Below are positions 1 to 13,674 of a stretch of DNA of 64,000 nt, piece by piece. The notes under the pieces are model-generated. The model searched no databases. It was not told the DNA's origin and saw only the letters and a program-made list of their open reading frames with translations. This stretch comes from Strongyloides papillosus. Taxonomy: Eukaryota; Nematoda; Chromadorea; Rhabditida; Strongyloididae. Within the stretch, counting starts at the first letter, position 1. Every line of letters starts with the position of its first letter. The stretch is taken from the NCBI GenBank assembly GCA_005656395.1, contig SRSI01000009.1, forward strand, positions 868,001 to 932,000. The letters are read 5' to 3'. Position numbers and translations under genes: made by a program.

Positions 1-244
1 TAATAAATGGTCTTTTTAAAAACACGTCATTTTATATTTTTTAACAATTATTATGCTTCATTGAACTTTATCAATTATTGACCATGTGAGTGTGCATAAA
101 TTAGACGTTACAATAATAAAAATAAAAAAGGAAGACATATTAAACATATTTTAATATTATTTAAAAATAATATAATTTTTTTCTCCAACAATTATGAACA
201 AAAAAAAAGTCTATTAATTTTAATAATAATAGAAAAAGAAATAA

Positions 245-2270
<2,026 letters not shown>

Positions 2271-2684
2271 TCAATTTTTATTGTAACTCCGTTTACCCCA
2301 TACACCACCAATACTGGCCCATGATGGTTTAGCTATCGGAACAAAGTTGTAATCTTCATCTTCAATTTGACGTTTCCCAAAATTGTTGTTATTTGTAAAG
2401 AATCTCTTTATAGTAATAGGATATGACTCTTCAGGATCGTATCTTTTGAAAATGTTATCAACTACTGGATGCATGTCATTTCCAACATTTGGGTAAAAAT
2501 ATCTTTCAATATCAGTTATGGAATCTTTCTTCTCAAAATTACTTCGAAGTTTGTTATTGATGTCTAAAGGTAAAAAATAAGCTATATTTATTTTTTTAAT
2601 TAAGATATTGACATTAAACGTACCATCTTTACATATCAATAATGTAATTAAAGAAAAAATTGTTAGAAAACATAAACTTGTCAT
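2271..2684 (-). CDS. Neuropeptide precursor with W(X6)W-amide (allatostatin-B/MIP-like) peptide
   Basis: Secreted peptide precursor. It starts with a hydrophobic signal peptide (MTSLCFLTIFSLITLLIC), and its C-terminal half carries dibasic KR sites. Cleavage would release FFTNNNNF followed by GKR (an amidated Phe) and a longer peptide ending PSWASIGGVW before GKR (an amidated Trp). The latter has two Trp separated by six residues, the hallmark of myoinhibitory peptide/allatostatin B; C. elegans NLP-38 and NLP-42 carry comparable W...W-G-KR peptides. The reading frame is open throughout, but 2564-2623 (60 nt) looks like an in-frame intron (GTACGT donor, CCTTTAG acceptor, very AT-rich). Removing it gives 117 residues with KDDINNK after the signal peptide. 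Which nlp gene it corresponds to is not determined. Confidence 0.8.
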   Translation of the reverse strand: MTSLCFLTIFSLITLLICKDGTFNVNILIKKINIAYFLPLDINNKLRSNFEKKDSITDIERYFYPNVGNDMHPVVDNIFKRYDPEESYPITIKRFFTNNNNFGKRQIEDEDYNFVPIAKPSWASIGGVWGKRSYNKN

Positions 2685-3325
2685 AATTAAAAATAATAAT
2701 TCGTAGGAACAATAATAAGTGTAAGATACTTTTTAAAATAAAAAAAGATCTAAATAAATTATTTTAGGAGGAGATAATTAAAAAGAAAAAAAATGGAATA
2801 ATTAAAGTTAAGAATATTTTTTAGTTTACTCATGAGAGCTATCTGTTGAATAATTACCAGAAATAATATTATTGTGAGGAAAAAATGAAGCAATTAAATT
2901 ATATTATTTATATTTTACGAAGACAAAGTAAAAAAATTTATTCTATGTATAAAGATATATATATATATACCAAAACCTTTTAAGAATAATCATAACAAAT
3001 TAATTAGTATTTATATCTTATGCAAATAGTTTTGTAAATATAAGAATTATAATATTTCGTTTAAAAATATTTTTTAAATACGTATGTTTTATACTTTTTC
3101 ACAATGACCGCATGATAGCATATTTTTGTAAATTTTTCAATTGTCAAAACAAGGTATTATTTCATTTACTTCATGGAAATATCTAAATTCATTTAATAAT
3201 ATTTATATATCAGAAAATATTATTTACATTAATGTTGACGTCTAAGAATGTGATTAGCCTAGTATATATACAGAAATAGAAACTCTCAGATTAAAGAAAG
3301 ATAAATAAAAATTTTTCCTATTATA
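2685..3325. other. Intergenic, with short TA repeat
   Basis: AT-rich spacer between the neuropeptide gene (its promoter side) and the 3' end of the transthyretin-like gene. It holds a short TA dinucleotide run at about 2954-2970. No frame with coding character was seen on either strand. Confidence 0.5.
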
Positions 3326-3866
3326 TTATTCATCGTCACTAAAATGAAAATGACTTTTTGATTTGTTAATGAACCTCTTTAAACTCCTTTTATGTCTACA
3401 GTCTTTCTCTTCGGTATTTTTAAAACCAATTTCCATATTAATTGTTCCGATGTCAAAATACAGCTTTTTGCTGACATCATGAATATAATCTTGTGGTATA
3501 TGGAATGTTGCTTTTCTTGCACAGGAATTTTTTGTATTTCCACAATGGTGATAAATTTTTAATATTGGCTCTATCTCTGTTTCCTCAGTTGTCGCACCGC
3601 GAATCTCAAAAAAACCATTTTCATCAGTTCTCGTTACACCTAGCAAATCATTCTTGTCTGGATCTTAAGTTTATATTAATTATTAGTAAATTTTACCAAA
3701 CAAGCTTACATGTATCTACATCTACAAGTTTTATCTTTGCATTGACAATTGGAGAACCTGAACACATAAGTATCCCTTTAGCTCCAACAGCTTGTGGCTT
3801 ACTCGTATTATTGACTGCGAAAACAATTAATGAAAAATAATTTAACAAAAACAATATTAAAACCAT
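3326..3866 (-). CDS. Transthyretin-like (TTL/TTR) family secreted protein, 2 exons
   Basis: Nematode-expanded family of small secreted proteins with a transthyretin-like beta-sandwich; roles are mostly unknown, although TTR-52 bridges apoptotic cells. Exon 1 (3710-3866) encodes a signal peptide (MVLILFLLNYFSLIVFA) and the diagnostic strand AVGAKGILMCSGSPIVNAKIKLVDVDT. Exon 2 (3326-3663) continues PDKNDLLGVTRTDENGFFEIRG, which matches the family pattern (kvklve-dt--d-ddll---tD--G-F-v-G). The donor is GTAAGC and the acceptor CTTAAG; the intron is 44 nt. The joined product is 164 residues. The family's usual C-terminal pair of cysteines is represented by CGNTKNSCARK. The tail is unusually acidic/basic mixed (SHFHFSDDE). 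The specific TTR paralogue cannot be assigned. Confidence 0.88.
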
Positions 3867-4344
3867 TATAAGTGAAAGAATAAAGATAGAACTTCTGATC
3901 TGTTATTATAGTCAATTTCATTAGTGTTATAAAATATTTCGTGGATCACAGGGAAGACTTCATTGACATATTTGTACAACAATATCAAAGTTACTGATAA
4001 GAACCATTAACACCAATCAAGTATCAAAACTATACCTAAAATTATATATAAATATACGTACGTTCCTATATAAATAGGTATAATATTTACTTAACAAACA
4101 TAAAAACTGAGCAATTTTTAGTCAAAATATAAAACAATAAAATTTATTAATATTACTAATCATCAAAACATAACCATATAATAAAATGGCTTAAAAATGT
4201 AAAAAAATAAAACAAACAGTCTCAAAGTGTTTCAAGTAAAATTATACAAACTACAGCTAGTTAAAAAATTATGATTAGAAGACTTTGAATAATTTGAAAT
4301 AAAAATCATCCATTTCATGAAATAACATAAGGAAAACCAATTGG
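3867..4344. other. Intergenic, no gene seen
   Basis: Promoter side of the transthyretin-like gene and 3' side of the CaaX-tailed gene. AT-rich, with no coding frame or RNA gene recognised. Confidence 0.5.
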
Positions 4345-6132
4345 TTAACAAATTGTACAACAACAAAATTTTCCGCTTTTACCTTTTGACTTCTTCTTGC
4401 TATCTTTGTCGTCATCAATTAAAGGAGCTTCTTGGTTTGATTTGTCTGAAGAGTCACCAAGTGCCTTCTCATTATTTTCATCACTTTGGTTAAGTGTCTT
4501 TGACAATGTTTCTTCTTCAGCTGTCAATAGTGGTTTCTCTTCATTTTCAATAGGCTTATTGACGTCATCAACGTCATGCCTTTCAATTATCTTATCAGAT
4601 TCAGAGATATCGCTTGCATCAGCAGTCTTATCATTTACGATACTGTCATTTTCTATATCAATACTAGGAAGGCTTTCTACATTTGTATCATTATCAAAGA
4701 TATTTACCATTTCTGAAGAAATTTTTTCAAATTTTTCCTTTCTAACATTTTCAACGTCTGGTGGTACAATTGCCTTTTCAAATCCTTCACTTTCATCATT
4801 TAGAATGTCAGTGTCGCAAACAGAGTCGTAATCCGATGCTGGAGATACATCAATAAATTGTTTTTCGGAATTCTCGCTTAAAGTAATAGAATCACTATCA
4901 GATTGTGATGAACATGAATAGTCAGATGGAATTTTTACATGATCTTCATAAGCTTCTGGTGTAGTTGGATCCTTCAAAACAAGTCCCTTTTTATCTAATG
5001 TATAGTAGAAGAAATTTCTTTCAACGAAGTTTTCAGCAACCTTCTCCCAACTACATCCAAATTCTCTTATAGGATCAACCTTCATTTCGAAGAATTCATT
5101 AATCAAATTATCCAAATCATTGATTGGAATACTTTCCATACCTTCCTCACAAAGATTTTGAAGTCTTGAACAGATAAAAACTTCTAAAGCATCACCTGGA
5201 TTTTCAGTTCCAATTGCATTTAGATGGTCAGTGAAAGAAAGTTCATCACAACCTGTAACACTTTTGTTGTTCCCAGTATCTTTATTATCATCATTGTAGT
5301 CGTCAATTAAAATATCTCCACCAGCCGCAATTGCTTCCAAATTGTTTTCAACCTCCTTTTCATGTTCCAAAGTACATGGTTTATCAATAGCTGCACTGTC
5401 CTCATTAGGCTCCATATGGAAATCAAGATCTTTGGAGGATAAATAAATATTGTTAATGTTAGAAAGATCTAATTTAAACTTGGATGCAAGCATAGTGATA
5501 ATAACATCTCTTGAACCCTCAGTATTATTAATTAGGGAATCAAATATTAAAGCCTTATTTCCAGTGTCTTTGGAATATTGAAGAGCCAAATCTAGAAGTA
5601 GAACGTGGTTATTACCTCTTGATTCAACTTCTGCTTCATAAAATGCTAATTCTTCCATTATACTATCGTGATTGTTCTTTACATAGTCTAATTGTTGTTT
5701 AAATGCTTTTAACTCTTCATCACCCTTGCCAAGATTGGTATGTACGTCACCATTAGGTGTTGAATTTTCTTTGTTACAACCTGTATCACCACATCCGAAC
5801 ACTTCGTTGATGATGACATTATCACATTTCTTGTCGTATGGCGAAAGAAGTCCACAAAGTTTTGTTTCGATAATTGTTTTCCTAGTTAAACCATCAGTGT
5901 TTGCAATTTTATTAAATTCATCTAATGTTAAGCTTCTTCCTGTCATTTTGTTGTATTGTGTTCTTATTTTCGACCACGATACAGGTTCACCATTTTTAGT
6001 TTTAAGAGTAGATAGTACCTTGGCAAAAGCATCTGATTCTGACCCTTCAAAAGACATTTTTTGTTGTTGACGACGCGATAATGAACTACGACTTCTAACT
6101 AAACGATCTGTACTATTAGCATTTGCTGGCAT
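4345..6132 (-). CDS. Acidic orphan protein with CaaX-like C-terminal tail, 595 aa
   Basis: Unrecognised protein. The frame is open from 6165, but TTTCTAG just upstream of ATG 6132 looks like a trans-splice or intron acceptor, so MPANANSTDRL is the preferred start. The N-terminus is basic and Ser/Arg-rich (RSRSSLSRRQQQK). Residues about 35-100 form a compact module (VSWSKIRTQYNKMTGRSLTL) faintly like OST-HTH/LOTUS winged helices, which is weak. The middle is rich in Asp, Glu, Asn and Ser and mostly disordered-looking. The last 20 residues are a lysine-rich stretch (KKKSKGKSGK), then FCCCTIC and the stop. This is a basic patch, extra cysteines and a C-terminal CTIC like those of prenylated and palmitoylated Ras/Rho proteins, suggesting membrane anchoring. 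No catalytic domain was seen. Confidence 0.75.
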   Translation of the reverse strand: MPANANSTDRLVRSRSSLSRRQQQKMSFEGSESDAFAKVLSTLKTKNGEPVSWSKIRTQYNKMTGRSLTLDEFNKIANTDGLTRKTIIETKLCGLLSPYDKKCDNVIINEVFGCGDTGCNKENSTPNGDVHTNLGKGDEELKAFKQQLDYVKNNHDSIMEELAFYEAEVESRGNNHVLLLDLALQYSKDTGNKALIFDSLINNTEGSRDVIITMLASKFKLDLSNINNIYLSSKDLDFHMEPNEDSAAIDKPCTLEHEKEVENNLEAIAAGGDILIDDYNDDNKDTGNNKSVTGCDELSFTDHLNAIGTENPGDALEVFICSRLQNLCEEGMESIPINDLDNLINEFFEMKVDPIREFGCSWEKVAENFVERNFFYYTLDKKGLVLKDPTTPEAYEDHVKIPSDYSCSSQSDSDSITLSENSEKQFIDVSPASDYDSVCDTDILNDESEGFEKAIVPPDVENVRKEKFEKISSEMVNIFDNDTNVESLPSIDIENDSIVNDKTADASDISESDKIIERHDVDDVNKPIENEEKPLLTAEEETLSKTLNQSDENNEKALGDSSDKSNQEAPLIDDDKDSKKKSKGKSGKFCCCTIC

Positions 6133-7380
6133 ATTTTTTGGACAATATCTAGAAATAAAAATCAATTAAATAGATATATTCATTTAAATATAATAAATAA
6201 TAATAATATATATCGCAACTGAAAACACAATAATATAGTAAAAGTGTATATATAATAATTTGATACATTCAATTATTTAAGGTAACTCAGAGATACAGGG
6301 GGGACAATACATACTTAAAACATTCTTTTTAATCTCTATTTATATGAATTAATACATATACTAATAATTAAATTTTACAACTCCTTTTCCTCATAATTAT
6401 CTATAAATGTTAACAATAATATTTAAAGTACTTTTTAAATACCTAAACCGAAAGACATACTGAATGAATAATTCCTATATCTTTTACTTTAAACTTAAAT
6501 AGAAGAGTTACGCGCGCTAAACATAACAAAGAATTTCTCTCTCAAAATTTGATAAGCTACTATAATAAATGTTTCTTTTACAATTATCCGTCTCATGTCT
6601 AAGTTATCTAAAACTACGTATGAATTTAAATGCCAAAAACTACAATGAAACGTATTATACACAGTTTAAACTTAATGCACGAAAATCCCCCTTAATTTAA
6701 AACTATTCTCACCCAGATTTAGATAAATTCCACTTTACAATCATTTTTACAACAATCTATATACAATGAAATAAGATAAAAATGTGTTAAAAATGATGAA
6801 AAAAATTTTCCCCACGTATAAATTTACTAAATCATCCCATGCCTGTAACAAATTGGAAATATATGCTATTGTGATCAAAGTGAAATCTTTGTCACTATTA
6901 AAGATAAAATTGCTTACTTCTATAGAATAAATATTTGTAATCAAACTCTACCATGATATAACAGTGGAAATCTATATTTTTTTTAAAATTTTCATTGAGA
7001 CACCAGATTTTTACTGACTAGTAAGAACTTAAAATAATAAATAACATATGGTATATTAATGAACAGTATAGTACTAAGGGAGAATAAGTAATTGATAAGG
7101 GGAAAGAGGTAATAAAAATTAATTAATTATTGGATTAAGTAGTAATACTTAAATAGATAAAAACCTTAGAATATTATCATTTTAATGCAAACAATAAAAT
7201 TAATTTCTAAAGTTATATAAAGACAGGACTACACTTTGTTCATTGTGACTCATTTCTTGGAGTTATGCAACTGTAACCGCCAATCACATAAAAAGGTCTT
7301 TCAATACAATACGACAGGGGTACCGAGAAGGATAACTTTTGATACTTTTTATTTAACTTATATCGTTTAACACTATAGAC
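6133..7380. other. Intergenic / 5' region of the CaaX-tailed gene
   Basis: Mostly AT-rich. A slightly more GC-rich stretch at about 7250-7340 contains a CCAAT-type element (aaccgccaatcac) and a run of G (gacaggggtaccg), possibly promoter sequence. The 65-codon minus frame at 6747-6944 shows no protein features and is not called. Confidence 0.4.
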
Positions 7381-7647
7381 TTACAATATAATATTTTTGT
7401 CATTACACTTTGTGGGAAAATTTTCACACTTGTCTTTTAGGATTGAAATTTCATCTTCTAAATGGCATTTAATAAAATTAGTCATATACTCTTCTGGATA
7501 TCCACTAAAATTTTTATTGGCAGCGTTGATACGATATCGTAGTTGGGACGATGAAATAGGATAGTGTTCATTGATGATTGATATAATGACATTACGAAGT
7601 TTTTTCTGTTTTGATTGAGATTTTTGTTTTGAAGATTGTGGTGGCAT
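7381..7647 (-). CDS. Small basic orphan protein, 88 aa
   Basis: Not recognised. The first 17 residues are Lys/Gln/Ser-rich (MPPQSSKQKSQSKQKK), followed by a predicted helical segment (LRNVIISIINEHYPISSSQL) and YPEEYMTNFIKCHLEDEISI. The layout of a basic tail before a compact helical module could suit a winged-helix nucleic-acid-binding fold, but this is speculation. The codon content is clearly richer in GC than the surrounding spacer, which supports a real gene. No intron is needed. It could also be one exon of a longer gene. Confidence 0.45.
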   Translation of the reverse strand: MPPQSSKQKSQSKQKKLRNVIISIINEHYPISSSQLRYRINAANKNFSGYPEEYMTNFIKCHLEDEISILKDKCENFPTKCNDKNIIL

Positions 7648-8629
7648 TATTGTTAGTTTAGGAATATAGCATAAAATATGGAATATTTTAAAATTTAGTA
7701 TAGAACTTAGTGAGATAAAAATTTCTTTTCTATCTAAAAATAATTTTATAGAAAGAGATGATGGAGTCTATGAAATGAATAAAAATAATGTTTTGACTAC
7801 ATATGTACATTTATTTATTGAGTTAAGAAGCTTGGAAAATTTATTAGTGGAAGTATATATAGACATATATATTTAAATGTCCTAAAGTGGGTGATAATCA
7901 AGTTTAAAAACTTGAAATAATAATTGACGGTTAATAGTTTAAAATTTAATAAATCTTTTTTATTAACTTCTCATGTAGTATCAATATAAGATTATGGTCT
8001 TTTTATAAAGAATATAATAAATGATAAAAAGTTAATACTTGATTGTAATTTTATACATATATATAGACAATAAATTTTTAAATATATTTGACAATTTGAC
8101 AAAAGAAATGACGAAAATCTATTATAACTTTTTCTTCAAATAACTAAGAAATGCAAGAGTCCCTCTTTTCTTGACACAGGATATATATATAAATATAAAT
8201 TTTGAGATAAAAATATTGTCTTTTAAATTTAAAAGTATTCTATTTTAAAGTAAGCAAAAATTATAAAACTTTAGTAAATCAAAGTTTTATATTTCATCTA
8301 CAATTATTTAAATTATTATTGAAATGTACTTATTTTTAATATGTAATTATATGTTTTATCATCATTAATTATGTAAAAGAGGTTGTTAATTATGTTTATA
8401 ACAATAAATATTAATGAGATTATTGAATGGGAAATATGTTATTGTATTTATTAATAAAATTTTTAATGTAAAAATTTAACAATTCAATAGAAGAACAAGG
8501 ATTTACAATTCTTTGAAAAAAAATTTTGTATCATTATAAAATATAAGAATAAAAAATTTAAAGAGAATATAATAATACCCGCATTATACTATTTTTAAAG
8601 ATTTAAGATTATCGTTATATTTTTTGTCT
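7648..8629. other. Intergenic, no gene seen
   Basis: AT-rich spacer between the small orphan (its 5' side) and the 3' end of scd-2. It probably includes the scd-2 3' UTR. No coding frame or RNA gene recognised. Confidence 0.5.
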
Positions 8630-11600
8630 TCAACTATCACTACCAACAATTGGTTTTCTTGAACCAGCTTCATATCCAAGTAATGTTGTTTCTTCATCAC
8701 CTTTTCCATTACCTGCCTTATAAAAAACACTCAATTGTGGATTTTTTGGATCCGTTGGTTTCATCTCAGGTAATCTTTTTATTGATTGATATGGTGGAAA
8801 AACATTTAATGCCACAGAATCTATTGGTGTTTTTTCTTCAAATGGCATATTAATAGATCCTGATGTTGTTGACATTGTCATGTTTGAAATTGATTGTGGT
8901 AGCAAACCATCGTCATCATTTTCATGATGCATTGATGAAGACATATTAAAGTTTTGTGGAGGATTATAAGTACTTATTTCATTTACCTTATGCATCATTG
9001 GAGGCAATGGCTCTTGTTTCAAAGATTGGCTTGAAAGTACATCCTCAAGAACATAAACAATTTCAGAAAACGTGGGTCTATCATCTTGATAAGTGTTCCA
9101 ACATTTTAGCATCAAATTGTATATTTTTTTCGGTGTACCTGTTGGTGGTTCTAATCTTCCACCAGATACAACTAATTGCATAACCTCCTGATTATTTCTT
9201 CCTGGATATGGTAAGTATCCCATAGAAAATATTTCCCATAATAAGATACCATATGCCCAGGCATCACTTTTAGATGTAAATATACCGTCTAAGAATGCTT
9301 CACATGGCATCCATTTAACAGGTAACATAGCTTTTCCTCCCTTTCGATAATAATCAGATTTATAAATATCTCTTGCCATACCAAAATCGGCAATTTTAGC
9401 GATTCTATCATTTCTATTAGTACCACCAATTAGACAATTTCTTGCTGCAATATCTCTATGAATAAATTTATTTTTTTCTAAATATTCACATCCTTTGGCA
9501 ATTTGATATGCTAGAAATACTAAATCATACATAATTAATGGTTCATCACATTTGTATAATAATTTGGAATTATTTGATATTTTTCTATCCGGACGATTAT
9601 CTCTTAAAAAGCTTTTCAAATCTCCGCCATCTAAAAGTTCAAGAACTAAGCACCTAGGAGATTCATCTAATATACAACCAAAAAATTGTACTATGTTAGG
9701 ATGATTAAATCGACTCATGGTAAAACCTTCTAATGCGAAATCTTCTATACCATCCTGTGTTGCTGTTGGGAGAAGAGTTTTTACAGCAACTGGTATTTCA
9801 ACTTTACCAACATTTAAGACACCCTCATATACTTCACCGAAGGCACCTTGTCCAATTAGTTGCTTAAATGTTAAATCAGAACGTTGGATTTGTGGTATTG
9901 TTGCTAAGGCAGCTGGTGGTAAACCACCAATAGATTCATAAATTGGGGAAAGTTGATTGACGAAAAAGTCTAGTGAATGTGAATTATTTAGTGTACCATT
10001 GAAATTAAGCTTGTTGTTTTTTCTTTTCTTAATAAAACAAAATCTTCTTAAGCAGAATATAATTAAGATAAGTACAAGTATTCCTAGGACAATAGTAATG
10101 ATAACATATTTCCAGACAAAAGTTACGTTAGAAAATATTAAGTCAAAATCATTCTCGACTATAAAATCTTCAGTACAATCGTCACTATCTTCCTTAACTT
10201 CTTTACCATTTCCGCATTGACATATCTCTTTAACACCATCAATTTCATCCCCAAAGTTTTGAATAAATCTACATTTTGCTGGTTTTTTACAATTTAATTT
10301 ACACGTATAAATTAAAACATAACCATCACCATCATTAATACCAATATCATTTTTAAATTTTAATTTTTTATCTAAAACATAACTTAAGCCACCGGAACCA
10401 TGAGTATTATTTCCAGATAATCCACCGATATATCCTCCACCTCCGGCACCAGACGTGGCACAAGAAGCACCCCCACCACCAAAGCCTCCAATGATATTCC
10501 AATGAAAACCTTGTGAACAATAACCACCAGAAGAATTTTTAAAAGTTAATATACCATTATTTGTGGGGCATAATTTATCTTTGCAATCAAGATTGATTTT
10601 TTCAAAAATACTACCACCATGTCCAGCTTTCCAATTATTATAAGATAATGATTTTATTATTTTATTATGTTTTGATTTATCATATAAAACACCGCCATCT
10701 GTTCCTATGATATCGTCTTTTTCTAGCACAACATTACTATAAATTTCAGGAACTATTCCACCTCCTCCACCAGCAACAGCAAAAACTTTATTTCCATCAA
10801 AAAGTACACTTCCGCCACCTCCGGATGTTGAAGGAACTTCAAGAATTCTTTTTATATTCTCATTCATATTCATAAATAATTCCTCTGCAATTTTTGGACT
10901 TCCAGCACAAGCAATTTTTTTTCCTTCATTAATTATTTCAGGAGATAAATTACTTGAGATATTATTATTATTTATGCATGGAGTATTACCTTTTTCTCCA
11001 ATAACAAAAGTTAACATTGTATTTGATGTATAATTTTTGTAAAAAGATACACATCCGCCATTATTAGAATATCTTTGGAATGGTAATTTTCCACCGCTAC
11101 CACCACATAATTTTATATAATATTCTGTTGTCATTGGAAGTACTAAGCTTTTGAAATTATTATTTTCTGTAATAATATTCTTGTATGTACTTTCACTATT
11201 ACTATCCTGTTTATTTGTAATATTATAGACAAATGGTATATAGTCATTGTCTTCACTTCTTGTATCTATAAAACATCCAGGTGTTAAAGATATATCATCA
11301 ATAGCAAACGATATTGCCATATCGAGGACAGGTGAATTAGTAAAAATTATACGATAAGATTTTCCTTGTCTAGGAATTTTGACAGAAGCCTTTTCCCACA
11401 TACAATGTGAAGATGATGATGAAAATTCACGGTGAAATATAGCATTCCAAATATCTGTTGAGTATTTTGCTACTGAATTTGTCTCGATATAAACTTTCAA
11501 TGATGGTACTGTTGTTCCATAATAACAATAAAAGAAATTTAAACGACAACTTTCATAAAGTGGTGATGTTGGATCATCTATAAGTGGTGACATTGGTGGA

Positions 11601-13674
11601 AATACTGGTGATTTAAGAATCGATTTTGTTTTTGATACTAAATCCGAATTTTGGTATGTTCTCCACAAGAAATGTCCCGATTTATTATATTTATGAAATG
11701 TATGATCATTGAATGGTATTCTTTTCATATCACCTTCTAATTTTAGAGCACCATTAATATCAACTACACTGTATGATGTTGTACTATTAACAATTAATTT
11801 TTTATCCTCATAAAATTCTTGAGTCCATCCCTCACATCCAATATTATCACTACTAATATTTTTAACTTCGAAATTGCATCTTGCACCAGAAGGTACAATA
11901 GTACAATTATGAATACTATTATCTTCATCATCTCCTTCAGGACAATCTGAAGACATATCACATATTTGATCATAATCAATACATTTAATATTTCTTAAAT
12001 GTCCATTGAATGAACTTTTACATTGGTATTTTTTCGTATGCCTACTTTCACAATTACCTTCTTCAAATGTTTCTTCATCACATTTATAAAGGACAATATC
12101 ATCAATGAAACATTCTGCAGGACCATTTGTATGACATTCTATCCTCACTCTTGTTGGATGTGAAATGCCACCAATTTCTACAACACCATCCTGCCATGAA
12201 TCTCTTATACTACTTTTTGAATGAAAAACCTTATGTTGAATGGGATTAGAATAAATCATATCATCATATGCATAATCATCGAATACATTATTATTATCAA
12301 TTGAATCAACATTATCTGCAGTTAAAGATTTCTGTTGTGTTGTAACAGTTATACTGCTACCGGCTCTTCCAATTATTTTATATTTGAATTTTAATTCACA
12401 TTTTGGTGAAGTATATTGAAAGTAAGGTGAAATAATCATTCCAATATCGTTTTTATTACTGAATGTCCCATTAAAATAGGCAAAATGTGTTGTTTGCCTG
12501 TCTCTTACACCAAGTATTTTGAAAAAAGTATTATCTTCTGTGCCATCTTTTTCATTTCCAAATGTCCATAAACATTCTTTTTCAAAATTACAATTACCTT
12601 CTAAAATATTATTATTATTAAGTTAAGTAATGATTTTTAAGTAAAATATAAAGGAGCAAAAAAATAGATTTACAACATACCATCACTACCATGAATAGAT
12701 AAAATTAAAAAATATAGAAATATGAAATAACTAAAAAATATGTGCATATCTATCTCTTCATTGATCTTATTTAATAATATATATGAATTATTTAATGTAA
12801 TACTTAACTTCAAATTAATTAACTAAATATATTTAAGCTTTTAATATTAGTAGTATCAAATATTAAAACAAAGTGTAATACACAAGAGTTATTTGTGAAT
12901 CCTATATCTGTTCATATCAATGCGCTTTATAACCCTTTCATCAAATCACTTTACAATATAAATATATAATGCCATCATAGAACAGTTGTCAATGGCAAAA
13001 TACATCATTATCAGTATATACTTTACTTTAGGTGATAAATTTGAAAGAGCTCTTTGAGGAAGGAATAATAATACATAAAATAATAAATATTGTTTATCAA
13101 AATAATCCTATCATAAACAGAAAAAAGAGCTAAATATAATTTTATACTCACCACTATTATATAAACTTGGAGGTAGAATTGTTAAATTTTCATTACACAT
13201 AATTTTAGTTTTTGGCACCGGAAAGGAGTAGCGATATCGAAGTATTTTACTACCATTAACCAAATCATTTAATAAAATATTATTTTCTCTAATTTTATTG
13301 ATAGTATCATTAACTTTTATATATTCATATATTGTTATATTTTTTTTAAAGAATTGAGAATAACAACAGTTATTTTCACTTTGACATTCTTTGACAATCT
13401 CAATAATCCATGTATTATTAGTAATATTTATATTGTTATTACAGGCATTCTCTAAATCTATCATTTTTCTCATAAAAAGTACATCATTCGTTTGTTGTAG
13501 GTAATTATTTGTAAACATATAGTATTTTGAATTATAATTATTATCATAGTATATATCATTGTTGAATAATTTAACATTTCCAAAAACATTTGTACATAGA
13601 AAATCTGTGCCTTGTGAAGATGTTTTTATAAATAAGAATGGAAATATCAATAAGAAAACAATTTGTAATTTCAT
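8630..13674 (-). CDS. scd-2: ALK-family receptor tyrosine kinase (SCD-2 orthologue)
   Basis: Receptor tyrosine kinase; in C. elegans SCD-2 takes the ligand HEN-1 and acts in synapses, sensory integration and dauer/TGF-beta signalling. The long exon 8630-12600 holds MAM domain 1 (starts GNCNFEKECLWTFG), an LDL-receptor A module (CIDYDQICDMSSDCPEGDDE), MAM domain 2, the ALK glycine-rich region, a small Cys-rich segment, a TM helix (YVIITIVLGILVLILIIF, about residues 1003-1026) and a kinase. The kinase shows GQGAFGEVYEG, VAVKTL, FIHRDIAARNC, IADFGMARD and the ALK-type activation loop YYRKGGKAMLPVKWM. Upstream exon 13152-13674 (signal peptide MKLQIVFLLIFPFLFIKTSSQG plus a glycosylated N-terminal region) ends in phase 1 at GTGAGT and joins in frame to 12600, giving 1,497 residues. 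An alternative first exon lies at 12681-12747. Kinase motifs look intact. Confidence 0.93.
12681..12747 (-). other. scd-2: Alternative first exon of scd-2
   Basis: Starts with ATG at 12747 and encodes a signal peptide (MHIFFSYFIFLYFLILSIHG, then SD), ending in phase 1 at a GTATGT donor. It joins in frame to the acceptor TTTTAG at 12601, giving a 1,345-residue receptor in which MAM domain 1 follows the signal peptide directly. It sits inside the 551-nt intron downstream of the exon at 13152-13674, whose donor has the same phase. Both could be used from separate promoters, or one may be fortuitous. Confidence 0.55.

Noticed and set aside
5830..6030. LOTUS/OST-HTH domain in the CaaX-tailed protein
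   Set aside because: Only a loose resemblance over about 45 residues; not strong enough to name the domain.
6747..6944. 65-codon minus-strand frame
   Set aside because: No protein features; spacer composition.
13111..13674. Calling the secreted 187-codon frame an independent gene
   Set aside because: It ends at a GTGAGT donor in the right phase for the ALK MAM exon, and ALK proteins have an N-terminal region before MAM1; kept as the first exon of scd-2, with an alternative noted.
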